Shown: in pieces, positions 46,350 to 56,980 of the stretch
How positions within the stretch are numbered: the stretch's first letter is position 1
Layout: each line of letters opens with the position of its first letter
Source: Saccopteryx bilineata
Lineage: Eukaryota > Chordata > Mammalia > Chiroptera > Emballonuridae
Length of the DNA: 64,000 bases
Assembly: GCF_036850765.1 (NCBI RefSeq)
Contig: NC_089491.1
Location: forward strand, 182,135,520 to 182,199,519
Direction of reading: 5' to 3'
The notes under the pieces: generated by a model
Told to the model about the DNA's origin: nothing
The model's input: only the letters and a program-made list of their open reading frames with translations
Databases searched by the model: none
Made by a program: the position numbers and the translations under genes

Positions 46350-47377
46350 AGATTATGCTTGCTTTTATTCCAGTCTTGTTGGAGCTTTTACTTGTGTTTT
46401 GTTTTGTTCTTTATATCTAGTTGGATAACCTCCTTTAGTATTTCATGAAGTAGGGGTTTTCTGCTGATAAATTTCATCAGCTTCTCTATATCTGTAAATG
46501 TTTTTATTTCCCCTTCATATTTGAAGGATATCTTTAATGATATAGTGCTCCTGGCTGGTAGTTCCTCTCTTTCAGTACTTTAAATGTTGGGGTCCACTCT
46601 CTTTTGGCTTGTAAAATTTCTGCTGAGAAATCTGATAATAACCTAATGGGCCTTCATTTATATGTTATATATATTTTCCCTAGCTGCCTTGAGAATTTTT
46701 TCTTTGTCACTGATTTGTGATAAATTCATTATGATGTGACTTGAAATAGGTCTGCCTGTGTAGAGGTAACTTGATGTTCTGTTTGCTTCTTGAATTCAAG
46801 GCTCTAACTCTTTCCACAGTCTTGGAAATAATCTCATTGATTATTTGTTTGAATATGTTTTCCATTCCTTTTTTCCTCTCCTCTTCTTTTGATATACTCA
46901 TTATTCTTATATTGCTCTTTCTGATAGAGTCAGGCAATTCCTGTAGGGCCTTCTTATATTTATAGTTTCTGAGTCTCTCTCTTCTTCTCTCTGTAGTATC
47001 TCTAGTTGCCTGTCTTCAATGTCGCGAATTCTCTCCTCTATCTGGCCTGTTCTATTACCTAACTTGTTACCTCATTTTTCAGTTTATGTATTGAGTTGTT
47101 TTTTTTTACCTCTATTTGGTTCTCTTTTATAGTTTCAATTTCTTTGGGAAGTACTCTTTTGTTCATTTAATTGTTTTTTGAACTCACTAAATTGCGTTTC
47201 AGTGTTTTCTTAAATCTTATTGAGTATTTTTAGAACTTCAACTTTGAATTCCTTGTCATTTAGCTTCAAGGTTTTCATGTAATTGAGATTTTTTTCTGGA
47301 GATTTTTCATCATCTATCTGAGCTATGTCTTTGTCTTGTACATCCATGATATTTGATTTATTTTTCCTTGATGGCAT
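46350..47377 (-). pseudogene. L1 ORF1, decayed
   Basis: The ATG at 47377 opens MPSRKNKSNIMDVQDKD and stays open for about 55 codons, through EFKVEVLKILNKI. A coiled-coil segment follows (NRTGQIEERIRDIEDRQLEI), then the RRM-like part (QYKNNEYIK) and the C-terminal domain, with many stops. The product would be the L1 RNA-binding protein. The frame is unusable today. Confidence 0.8.
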
Positions 47378-47815
47378 TTGAGAGTGGTATTGTTAATAAC
47401 ATTAACAAGAGATAACAAAAAAAAACACTAAAACTTGAAAAAATACAGTGAAAAAAATTCTATAAATATTGATAAGTAGAACCAAAACTACAGAGAATAA
47501 AGAGCAGAAACTCTGGAGAAATAAAAAAAAGAGAGAAAAAAATGAAGCCAAAAACAAGCAAAATGCCACAAAAAATGTATGAGTCCAAAATATAATAATT
47601 TGTCAAAAATAATATTCAGATGACAGGAAAAAAAGAAAAAAAGGAAGACGAAGGAAAGGGATGAGAGAAAGAAAGAAGTAAAAGAGAAAGTGTCAGAAAT
47701 AAAACCCTCAGAAAAAAAACAAGAGTAAAAAATATAACAACTAAGGATAATAAATTTCAAATGGGAAAAATTGAAGAAAAAAGAAAGAAGCAAAAATGAG
47801 AAAAAGCAAAAAATA

Positions 47816-47871
<56 letters not shown>

Positions 47872-48845
47872 AAAAATGAATTTTCCAGTTTTGAGAAGTA
47901 ACTTTTTCCTTTTTCTGGCTGGTAGTGCTATATATACTACAGACTTTGCCTCTGTGAGGTTTTTTAGTGGAGTTCTGCTGAGGCATTTTTGTTGTAATGA
48001 TGTAGGCAGGGCTGCAGTCATATTGGTAGGAGGGGCTTGTTGTTAAGGTTTTGTAATTTTATGGCTCTAGCAATGGCCATCTCAGGTCTTCTAGCACCTC
48101 TCCCTATGTCCCAACAGAGCAAGGTATCAAACAACTGGCACCTCTGCCTATCAGAGGAGTGAGCAGCCCAGAGACTCAGCTGTGCGAGATCCACTACCAC
48201 TACTGTTCTCACAGAAAGGCAGCAATGCAGGACTTGGGATAAATGGGAAACACAGCCGGCTCCTTCTTCTGATACCACTGAAAGTATGGTCTTGGGCAGG
48301 GCAGGGGCTGTGCATGGGGAGCTGGGTGGGCGGGGCATAGATCTCACATCAAATGCACCTTTGCATCACGTGGAGCACGCCTCAGTGCACTGCAGGCTTA
48401 TCTTCACGGGCTAGTCACGCCCGGATCTCGGGAGCGCGCCACAAGGTATGTGATTGCCCAGCGCCTGTGATTGCAGGTGAGCCCAGTGGTGCAGGCAGAC
48501 ACCTTGAGCTGTGAACGGCCATGTTCCTGCTCTTGTTTACATGCCAATCCTACTTCAGCTCCTTCCCTTCTGCCCCTCAGTCTCTCCACTTCTCTGGGCT
48601 CCAAAACTAAACCTACGTTAAAAGTGCCTGCCTCCCTCAGATAAGTGAGGAAAGAGAAAACCTCCATCCTCTGGCTTTTTTCCTCCTTGAGCGGATTCTA
48701 TCTTCAGCCCGGCTTCTCACCAAATCATACCTTTATCTGGTGTATGTATATTTCAGGTGTTTTGGGGGTTTTCTCTGCACATAGTTGTTGAGTTTGTTAA
48801 AATTTCAAGGGGAGAGACCAGGAGTATTTCTCATACTAGCATATC
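47378..48845 (-). promoter_or_regulatory. L1 5'UTR / internal promoter region
   Basis: About 1.47 kb lies between the ORF1 start and the L1 5' end. The distal part (48100-48700) is much richer in GC and CpG than the rest of the window, as expected for an L1 internal RNA polymerase II promoter. The proximal part is A/G-rich and contains a (GAAA)n tract. Promoter activity is inferred from position only. Confidence 0.65.
47817..47872. repeat. (GAAA)n microsatellite in an L1 5'UTR
   Basis: About 14 uninterrupted AAAG tetranucleotides. Confidence 0.95.
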
Positions 48846-49199
48846 TCTGACATCTATATAAGTATTTTTTAATGTAAAACATAAATTATTACAAAATATT
48901 TGAAATTGAGAAGGAAAAAGTTATGCATAACATGTTCAAATATACCTGTTGTGAGACAACATTCTTTTTGTTGCACTGTTGAATATCTTATAATTACAAA
49001 GCAGCTAGGTTGGATTACAAGAATATATTTAGTAAAAGTATGTGGTTGATGTCAAAAGAATGAATGAATGAATTAGAAAACACGTAACAAATAAAGTTAT
49101 TGCATATGTAGACAGGTATGGGGGAGGTCAGAGTTTCAGTAATGTAACAATTCAACTTGACTCAGAGCTTTCATTAATTCACATACTTCACTATAAGAA
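48846..49199. other. No gene recognised
   Basis: AT-rich flank of the L1; no features identified. Confidence 0.5.
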
Positions 49200-49277
49200 C
49201 TATAATGCCAGTGGATGAGGCCAGGCAAGTTCACATGGAATTCGGGAAGATAGTATAGAAATTGTGGCACCAGAAAG

Positions 49278-49525
49278 TGTTGGGCCATTCCTGTTTATTA
49301 GTCTGGCAATGGCGGACGAGCATACAGGCAGAGAAAACTGCTTTTCACAACAAACAGCAAAACTGCCCCTCATAGTGGCAGGCAGGCAATCCGCAATCTG
49401 CAGTCTGCCCTGAGGGCAAGCACCCATAGCCTTACATAGTCTATACACATATGGCTTGCCACATGCTTATGCACCAGTCACACAAAGTACAAGCAAGCAA
49501 GCCTAACACAGTTGTTTTCCCAACA
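49278..49525 (-). repeat. Probable LTR with adjacent primer-binding-like site
   Basis: The 248 bp segment starts TGTTGGG and ends CCCAACA, the TG...CA inverted ends typical of LTRs. On the minus strand it contains AATAAA close to its end (GTTTATT on the plus strand at 49290-49299). Five bases beyond that end, the minus strand reads TGGTGCCACAATTTC (49274 downward), which looks like a primer-binding site and implies that internal retroviral sequence begins there (49200-49277). No second LTR or coding remnant is in the window. Confidence 0.6.
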
Positions 49526-49573
49526 AAGATGTATAAATATTTCAGCACTCCCTGACATATTAGGTTCTGCACA

Positions 49574-49893
49574 TTCTTTCTTTCTTTCTTTTATTTTTTT
49601 TCAAGTGAGAGAAAGGGAAATAGGGAGACAGATTCTCACATGTGTCTCAACCAGGATTCACCTAGCAACCCTATCTGGGGCCTATACTGGAATCAATCAA
49701 GCTATTTTTAGTTCCTAAGGCCAATGTGCTGGGACCAACCAAGCTATCATCGGTGTCTGGGGTCCGTGCTCTGACCAATCAAGCCATTGGCTAAGGGAGG
49801 AAAAAAGGGAGAGAAGTGGGAGAGGGAGAGAAGCAGATGGTTGTTTCTCTTGTGTGACTAGGAATCCAACCCAGGATGTCCACGTGTGCACGT
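49574..49893 (-). repeat. SINE, minus strand, older variant
   Basis: After a TTTC/poly(T) start it shows CACATGTGTCTCAACCAGGATTC, several CCAATCAAGC modules, GGAGAGAAGCAGATGG and a head remnant GGAATCCAACCCAGGATG. It resembles the copy at 55800-56150 and appears to be an older relative of the GCCCTGG-type SINE. The head is truncated. Confidence 0.75.
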
Positions 49894-50739
49894 GTGTGTG
49901 GTGATGGTGTGTAGCTCCATAAAATTCTCCTGTCTTACCACCTCTTGAAAGGTATTTTAAAATGGTTTCTATCCTTAGCTTGCCGTGTGTGAAGAATTTC
50001 CTTATCAACTCTACCATACTTTCCATTAGTTTGGGAAATTTTAACACTTTCATATTCTGGACAAAGGGTAGAACTAAATAAATATTAAACAATGAAATAA
50101 AAAAATTAAAACACTGAAACAGTGTAGTATGTGTACATTTCCTACAATGCAATAAATAATATTGACAGTCATGAAATATATATTGTACAAAGTTTTAATA
50201 AAGTGTTCAAAACTAAATATATTTACTTAATTTGGTTTTCAATTCATTCAGAAAATATGATAAAGGCCAGTTAATATATATCATTGTGGCTTAAGGAAGA
50301 AAGACTGGTTCTACCTTCATGGTCTGAGGAGTGCCAACAACAAAGATTAATTGTGGATTCATACTGAAGCCCCTGGGTCCTGCTCTACCACTAACCTTAT
50401 CAAAGGCCACATGTGAGCAAGAGTATAATACTGTTGGCACTAACCCTGACACAGCTTGGTGAATCTAGTTTGTGTCTGAGACAAACATTTCCCCAGGTGA
50501 AATGAGATAAAATCTTTTGGCCATCCTTTAACAGTCCTATTTTATCACCTCTTAAATAAGATTTTTGAAATTAATATTATTTTTTGCATCACTTACTTCA
50601 TCAGTCAATTTTTGAATTCAGTTCAAAAATATATATGTCCAAGTCATACCAATCCTTTGGGGTTCACTTTCATATCTAACATATGATATTCTCTAAATAT
50701 TTCTTTTAGGTGTCTCAAGAAAACCTTAACATCAATAGG
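49894..50739. other. No gene recognised
   Basis: No motif-bearing frames or recognisable repeats. Confidence 0.5.
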
Positions 50740-51560
50740 TCTAGAACTCAGCTCATGAATTTCTCCAAATCTAGTATTTTACATTGAAGTCACCAAAAGT
50801 ACTTGTAGTCCCTGACTAAACTTCAATCTTGTTCCCCATAGCATCATTACATCCAGATAATTACCAAGATCTATCACCTTTGACATCTAAACATCTATAG
50901 AATCCACCTATTTCTCCCAACCATGATTGCCAACTTGCTAATCCAAACATGCTGCCCAAATTCCTTTTATTCACACTCCATCCCATCTTGTCCCCTCAAA
51001 CTAGTTATTTTACCCACAGCTACATATATCTTTTCAATACACAAATTTAATCATTTTCCCTCTAACAGGCCATTGGCTTTTTTTTTTTTTTTTTTGCTGT
51101 TAATATAAAGGGGTAAATTTACAACATGCTCTACATCATGTAGCTGCAATTCAACTCTCATTCCTCATGTTATTCTGTAATACCTCCTTGTTCTCTGAAC
51201 GATCTTAACCTCTGATTTGTGTTTTTCTTTTTGTTCACAACTTTTGTCAGTACCTCTTTCCCTGTTGCAAAGTTAACTAAAATAGCACTTCTTTATAAAA
51301 ATCTTTACTTACATACATTCTTCTTCACTCACTAGTTCAGTTACATCTGATTTATGTTTCATAATTACATACCCCTTTTCTTTATAGACTTATTAAAGCT
51401 ATTTATATCTATTTTGTGTTTAGTATGGTAGTCTCACATAAATGTAGATGTAATGAGGGAAGTAACCATATCTATTTTGCTCATCATTGTATCTTCATCT
51501 TTTGGCTCAAGTGTCTGGAAAATCAACGGCAATTCAAAACATAATTGCTTAATGAGGAAG
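50740..51560 (+). mobile_element. L2 LINE 3' fragment
   Basis: Diverged but collinear L2 text: ATCCAGATAATTACCAAGATCTATCACC, AGAATCCACCTATTTCTCCCAACCATGA, then GTAGATGTAATGAGGGAAGTAACCATATCTATTTTGCTCATC and GTATCTTCATC. These follow the L2 3' end order from memory. Old, with no coding capacity. Confidence 0.7.
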
Positions 51561-51714
51561 TAATACGTTGTGTAACTATTGTGCATAATCTATTCAGCTC
51601 TATAAAGGATACAAAAAACAATATAGTTATATACTTTAAAAAAATCTCAGTCTTATAGTTCAACATCTACATATTTAAAACTGCTGATTCCTTTATCTAC
51701 CACTCCACCACACT

Positions 51715-52042
51715 TTTTTTTTTAACAGAAACAGAGAGAGAGTCAGATAGAGGGATAGATAGAGACAGACAGATAGGAATGAAGAGAGTTGAGAAGCATC
51801 AATCATCAGTTTTTCCTTGCAACACCTTAGTTGTTCATTAATTGCTTACTCATATGTGCCTTGACCGTGGGACTACAGCAGACAGAGTAACCCCTTGCTT
51901 GAGCCAGCAACCTTAGTCCAAGCTGGTGAGCTTTGCTCAAACCAGATGAGCCTATGCTCAAGCTGGCAACCTTGGGGTCTTGAACCTGGGTCCTCCACAT
52001 CCCAGTCCAATGCTCTATCCACTGTGCCACCACCTGGTCAAG
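51715..52042 (-). repeat. tRNA-derived SINE ('CCTGACC' type), minus strand
   Basis: Complete copy in reverse: poly(T), GA-rich block, AACACCTTAGTTGTTCATTA, CATATGTGCCTTGACC, CTCAAGC modules and head end CCACCACCTGGTCAAGC-like. A 12 bp duplication CTCCACCACACT (51703-51714 and 52043-52054) flanks it. Confidence 0.94.
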
Positions 52043-52054
52043 CTCCACCACACT

Positions 52055-52245
52055 CTTAATCTTCCTTACTATGCATCACTTTTTTCTTATCACCCCTCAC
52101 CTCCTACTATACTGTAGGATTTACTTAGCATTATGTCTATTGGAAACAAAAAATTTTGTTGCCTAATGAGTCTCAATCACTTAAAACAGCTCCTAGCACA
52201 TAGTAAGTACTCAACAAATAATTGTTGGATGAAGAATGAATGAAT
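52055..52245 (+). repeat. L2/MIR 3' tail
   Basis: CAGCTCCTAGCACATAGTAAGTACTCAACAAATAATTG..GAATGAATG near 52180-52240 is the well-known shared 3' tail of L2 and MIR. The preceding part is too diverged to decide; L2 is favoured because another L2 piece lies just upstream. Confidence 0.75.
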
Positions 52246-53127
52246 TTCCAAAAATAAAAATTATGAAATGTCTTATAAGTTTGATTTCCCACAACATTGA
52301 CTTTAACCTTAGTTAAAACACTATATACCTATAGCAGTGTCCACAAAGGGTTCACCCCTACACACACCAGGGGAACATTTGGCAATCTCTGATGATATTT
52401 ATTTACAGTTGTCACAATTTGGGGTGGGGGGTGATATTGGAATCTCATGTAGAGGACAAGGATATTGCTAAACATACTCAGTGTGCAGGCAACTCCTTAC
52501 ATCTAGAAATTATTAGGTCAAAAATGACAGTAGTGCAGGGGATGAGAAACTCTGAACCATAATCACTTCTGCTCTGGGTCCCTTTCTTTCCATCAACCTC
52601 TTTTCATCAGCTTGTATCACTTCTTTCTCTCTGCCGTGTCAAAGATTTTCCTTTAGCTATGCCCCTTGTTCTCTCCTTTATTTTCATTTCAGGATTACCA
52701 GTGCACCCATGAGCTTTGATTTGATGTGAATTTAAAATCAAATGTCACTGATGATATTTCAATAGCTTCCATTTATTTTAGGGACCAGAAATCAGAAACA
52801 TATCCCAAACGTAGATAGCCTCAAAGTTTAATGCCTCATGTAACTCCTTAGAGAACTGAATTTGACCACCCATCTGATTTTAATAGCATAAGTTGTTTTT
52901 TTTTTTCAAATAATTTACCAAGAATATTCATAGTCACTTTATGGAATTTGGACATAAAACTTCAGGGACTCTTACTAATTCACATTCTAAATAGAAAAAA
53001 AAAGTATTAATTAGGAATTTTTTGCACTCTATAACATAAACTATATTTGATTACTAAAGAATGTGCATCTGAGCCAAAAAATGTGCACACCTCAAGGATA
53101 GATTTATCTATATGTCTTTTATTTATT
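52246..53127. other. No gene recognised
   Basis: No clear repeat. Around 52340-52560 a phrase set (AGTGTCCACAAAGGG, GGGGAACATTTGGCAATCTCTG, AAATGACAGTAGTGC) suggests an old dispersed element that I cannot name. Confidence 0.45.
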
Positions 53128-53330
53128 TATTTTTAAAAAAGATTTTAATTATTGATTTCATAGAGAGGGAAGGAGGAGGAGTGAGAAGTATCAACTCATA
53201 GTTGTTTAACTTTAGTTTTTCACTGATTTCTTGTCACATGTGCCTTGACTGGGTAAGCCCAGAGTTTTAAACTAGCAGCCTCAGAGTCCTAGGTCAACAT
53301 TCTATCCACTGTTCCCCCACAGGCCAGGCT
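53128..53330 (-). repeat. Short SINE, minus strand
   Basis: GAGAGGGAAGGAGGAGG, CACATGTGCCTTGACTGGG and the head end CCCCCACAGGCCAGGC correspond to the short CCTGACC-type element at 39898-40071, more diverged. Confidence 0.8.
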
Positions 53331-53662
53331 CCAGCATATCTTATTCATCATGGTATTTTTGGTGCTTAATATATCATTATCTCATAGGTGTTCAACAAAT
53401 GTTTGGGGAGGGGTAAACAAATGTATAGCATTAGTGATTACTTTTTCTTTATTATAGTATACAAGTGAAATTTTTAATGTTAATATGATATAAATATTAT
53501 TTCCTCTTATGTTAAAAAATAAATTAGTAGAAGATAGACTGATATTCTGAGAAAGATTCTGAGTCCGTATTGACTCTTAATTGGGAAGACGGTTGCATTG
53601 TCTGGCATGAGTATAAGAATAGCAAGTGGCTGCACATGTGATATGCACTTAGCATCTCTGAG
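53331..53662. other. No gene recognised
   Basis: Short AT-rich interval without features. Confidence 0.5.
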
Positions 53663-53697
53663 TAACCCTAACCCTAAACATAACCCTAACCCTAACT
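53663..53697. repeat. Interstitial telomeric repeat (CCCTAA)n
   Basis: The run TAACCCTAACCCTAAACATAACCC continues with CTAACCCTAAC: about five CCCTAA hexamers with one AACATA interruption. This is the vertebrate telomere motif in an internal position. Confidence 0.92.
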
Positions 53698-54184
53698 AAC
53701 ATTGTTTAGAATAACTAGAAAGTTCTCTTTCTCTCTCTACTTTAAATAAGGTCCTTATTCTCTTATGCTATATTGAATCTATGAAAAATACTGCATTTTA
53801 TAACAGTTGACATCAGTGCACATAAGACTTGTCATTTACTTGTATTAAAGAAGTCTCAGTTTCCATTTCTATCTGTGCAATATAGTCCAGGTTGAGTCTA
53901 CTTTGGGATTTTTTGTGTTGTACGCATGTGCGTGCATATATATATATGTGTGTGTGTGTGTGTGTATGTGCATGTATATACATATATAGATGTACATAAA
54001 GAAAGTGAGGTTTTTTGCTGTCCCTTGATATGAATTGATACTTAATAATGGTTGTTGAGCATTAATGTTTTAATTGTGGCTAAGAAAAGAAAGAAAATAA
54101 TTTTTAGTGAAAGTACCTGAAAAGGAGTTTGAAGAAAAGTAGGAAATTAAAAAAGACATTGTTCCTTTAATTGTTTTTTTAAGG
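53698..54184. other. No gene; TA/TG repeat at 53936-53990
   Basis: A mixed (TA)n-(TG)n-(TA) alternating purine-pyrimidine tract lies at 53936-53990. The rest is unassigned. Confidence 0.6.
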
Positions 54185-54579
54185 TGCTACAAATGAGGAG
54201 CAGTATATTTGTATTTCATAACCACAAATTAGAAGCTTAAACCACAACCATTAATAATTCCATGGCTTCTGTAGGTCAGAAGTTCAAACACAGTTTCAGT
54301 GAATTATTTGCTCAGGGTCTCATAAATTTGAGACCAATGTTTGGCCATGTCTAGTATAAGGTCTCCTCTAAAATTTGGGCTATCTCTCTAAGAAGCCCCC
54401 AATGTTGTAGAATTCATCGAGGCCTCTAAGCTGTCAGGAGAATCTCTGACTTCTAGAATTTATTTAATGGCTTATATGATTAGGTCAGGTCCCCTCACGG
54501 TAATCTCCCTTTTTATTAACTCAAAATTAACTGATACGGGACTTTAATTACTGCTGCAAAAATCCCCAAAACTTTGAAT

Positions 54580-56815
54580 CAAGTTGACAGCAGAGTAAGT
54601 GGATGTTATACTCACCTCTACCCAGGACCAAATTGGAGTTGCAACTAAAGTTCAGAACAATCACCCTGATAATCAACTGAAGACTAAATGAAGAGGAATC
54701 TTATAACCAAAGATTTACAGAAGGCACATTGGATCTGGTAGAAAGGGCAGAAACATAAAAATGGCTGGCCCACTTGCACAAGTGACAACTGAAGTTCTGG
54801 AGGGATATCTTAACCTTGGGGGACTCCCCCTGAGAAGTGTGGGTCCTAAAGCCCAAGTCGGGCCCCCAGCCTAGAGCAACAGAGCCAGGAAGAGGTGCCC
54901 ACCTAGAATTCAGCTGTAAAAAGCAGCAAGGTCTCTGTCCACAGAAAGGGAAAGGAGTTCACAGACACACAGGTGTCCTCTTAAAAGGCCAACATGCAAA
55001 ATTTCATTCACAGCCACTTACTGGGCACTCTGGCAAAAGAAGGACTGAGCGGACTAGAGTCACTTGAAGAGAGTCTGGGGTTTGTGGCTCTGTGGAGAGA
55101 CGGGTGGGGTGCAGGACGGCCACCAGGATCCCTGTGCTGAGTCACTCTCAATACCACAGTCACCATCTTTCTTGTGTGGAGCACTCCCCTTCATAGGGCA
55201 TCGCCTGGGAGAAAGCACTTGCCCTACCATTGGGACTCCCTCTCGCCCCACCGTGTGGATATTTCTCCTACCAGCAATTTTTTCTGATATATCTCCTTGG
55301 GCAAAGGAAACAAAAGAGAAAGTAAACAAATGGGATTACATCAAACTAAAAAAAAATTTGCACAGCAAAGGAAATCAACAACAAAATGAAAAGACAACCC
55401 ACTGAATAGAAAAACATATTCACCAATATATCTGATAAGGGATTAATATACAAAATTTATGAAAAACTTATATTAACTCAACACCAAAAAAAAATCTTAT
55501 TAAAAAGTTGGCAAAGGACCTGAATAAACACTTTTCTGAAGAGGACATCCAGGTGGCCAATAGACATATGAAAAGAAGCTCAATGTCACTAATCATCAGA
55601 GAGATGTAAATTAAAACCACAATGAAATATTACCTTACACCTGTCAGATGGCTACCATCAATAAGTCAACAAATAACAAATATTGGCTATGGTGTGGAGA
55701 TAAGGGAACACTTGTGCACTATTGGTGGGAATGCAGATTGGTATAGCCACTATGAAAAAAAGTAGGGAGTTACCCAAAAAAATAAAAAATGAAACTATCT
55801 TTTATTTTCTTTTAGGTAAGGGATGGGGCAGAGATAGTGAGGTAGACTCCTGCATGCGCCCCAACCAGGATCCATCTGGCAACTCCATCTAGGGCCAATG
55901 CTTGAATACTGAGCTATTGTTAGCACCTGAAGCTGACACTTTCAGACCAACTGAGCTATCATCAGTGCCAGAGGCCAATGCTTGAACCAACTGAACCACT
56001 GGCTGCTGGATCAGAAGAGGGAAAGAATGGGAATAAGGTTCAAGGGAGAAGCAAATGGTCACTTCCTCTGTGTGCCATGACCAGGAATAGAACTGGGGCC
56101 ATCTGCTTGACAGGCCAACGCTCCATCCACTGAGTCACCAACCAGGGCTGGAACTGCCTTTTGACCCAGCAATTCCACTTCTGATAATATATTCAAAACA
56201 CTAAATTGAAAGAATATATGTATCCTTGTGTTCACTGCAGTGTTATTTACAATAGCCAAGATCTAGAAACAGCCCAAGTGCCCATCAGTAGCTAAGTGGA
56301 TAAAAAGCTCTGGTATGATACATATACAAAATGGAATACTACTGAGCTGTTAATAAGAAGAAAATCTTATGTTTTGCAACAGCATGGATGGACCTGTAGA
56401 ACATTATGTTAAGTGAAATAAGCCAATCAGAGATATACAAGTACCATATGATTTCACTCATATGGGGAATCTATTGAACAAAATGATCTGCCAAGCAAAA
56501 TTGAGACAGATTCATACATGTCAGGGAGTAGGCTGACAGCTGGTGGGGTTGGGTGAGGTGAGTGGAGGGATTGAACAAAAGAAAAAAAAAAGAAAAAAAA
56601 GAAAAAAATTAATGGATACAGACAAAGTGTGATGATTGTGGGGGAGGGAGGAGGAATAAGGTATGGAGGAGGATAAATGGTTATAGATGAAGACTTGACT
56701 GGAGGGGGTGAACACACAGTCCAGAGTATGGAGATGTGCTATAGAAATGGGCACCTGAAACCTGTATAATCATGTTAACCAGTGTCACCCAATAAATTCA
56801 ATTAAGATATATTTT
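54580..56815 (+). mobile_element. L1 with 5'UTR joined directly to the ORF2 end (large internal deletion)
   Basis: 54585-55275 reads as an L1 5'UTR: GCAGAGTAAGTGGATGTTATACTC, TGAAGACTAAATGAAGAGG and a GC-rich block. At about 55280 the text switches to the last third of ORF2: AATGGGATTACATCAAACTAAAAA, ATATCTGATAAGGGATTAAT, GAATAAACACTTTTCTGAAGAGGA. It ends near 56815 with a 3'UTR. ORF1, the endonuclease and the reverse transcriptase are all missing. A SINE (55800-56150) is inserted in the ORF2 part. Edge sequences of the surrounding old repeat are duplicated imperfectly, consistent with target-primed insertion. Confidence 0.82.
55800..56150 (-). repeat. SINE, minus strand, older variant
   Basis: ATAGTGAGGTAGACTCCTGCATGCGCCCC, several AACTGAGCTATCATCAG-like modules, GAGAAGCAAATGGTCACTTCC and the head end GAGTCACCAACCAGGGC. 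It is related to the copy at 49574-49893, with similar repeated CCAATGCTTGAA modules. Confidence 0.85.
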
Positions 56816-56980
56816 TAAATCCCTTCACCTTTGCATGAAAAATAACCTAATTATGGAAGTGACTATTCTATTCTATTCCTAGGTCCCACCCACACTCCAG
56901 GGGAGGGATTTTGGGGGCATACACCAAAGGGCAGGAAAATTTTGAGTCAGTTTATAATTCTACCAACCATAAATTCAACT

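Larger units (their letters stand above)
42005..48845 (-). mobile_element. Near-full-length L1, minus strand, most complete copy here
   Basis: The reversed order is complete: 3'UTR (42005-42272), ORF2 (42273-46064), spacer, ORF1 (about 46350-47377) and a long 5'UTR (47378 to about 48845) with a GC-rich distal part. At about 6.8 kb it is the length of an intact mammalian L1. Several frameshifts and stops break both genes. A short ATAAGTA string occurs on both sides (41991, 48859), which could be part of a target duplication, but I do not regard it as proven. Confidence 0.9.
54185..56980. repeat. Ancient repeat, split by an L1
   Basis: 54185-54576 and 56816-56980 are two halves of one old repeat. 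The left half has TCCATGGCTTCTGTAGGTCAGAAG, GGCCTCTAAGCTGTCAGG and GATACGGGACTTTAATTACTGCTGC. The right half continues AAATCCCTTCACCTTTGC, then AGGTCCCACCCACACTCCAGGGGAGG. I remember this series as one consensus in mammalian genomes but am not sure of the family name. The L1 at 54580-56815 sits between the halves, with AAATCCC..CTTTG-like text repeated at both edges. Confidence 0.65.

Noticed and set aside
45685..46448. Plus-strand frames of 79 and 134 codons with hydrophobic character
   Set aside because: They are antisense shadows of L1 ORF2 and ORF1; antisense L1 is T-rich and so yields Phe/Leu-rich frames.
47488..48021. 177-codon minus-strand frame with a Phe/Leu/Ser-rich stretch resembling a membrane protein
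   Set aside because: The hydrophobic stretch is the translation of a (GAAA)n microsatellite in an L1 5'UTR.
41991..48866. ATAAGTA as target duplication of the minus-strand L1
   Set aside because: Only seven bases match, in AT-rich sequence, and the exact element ends are uncertain.
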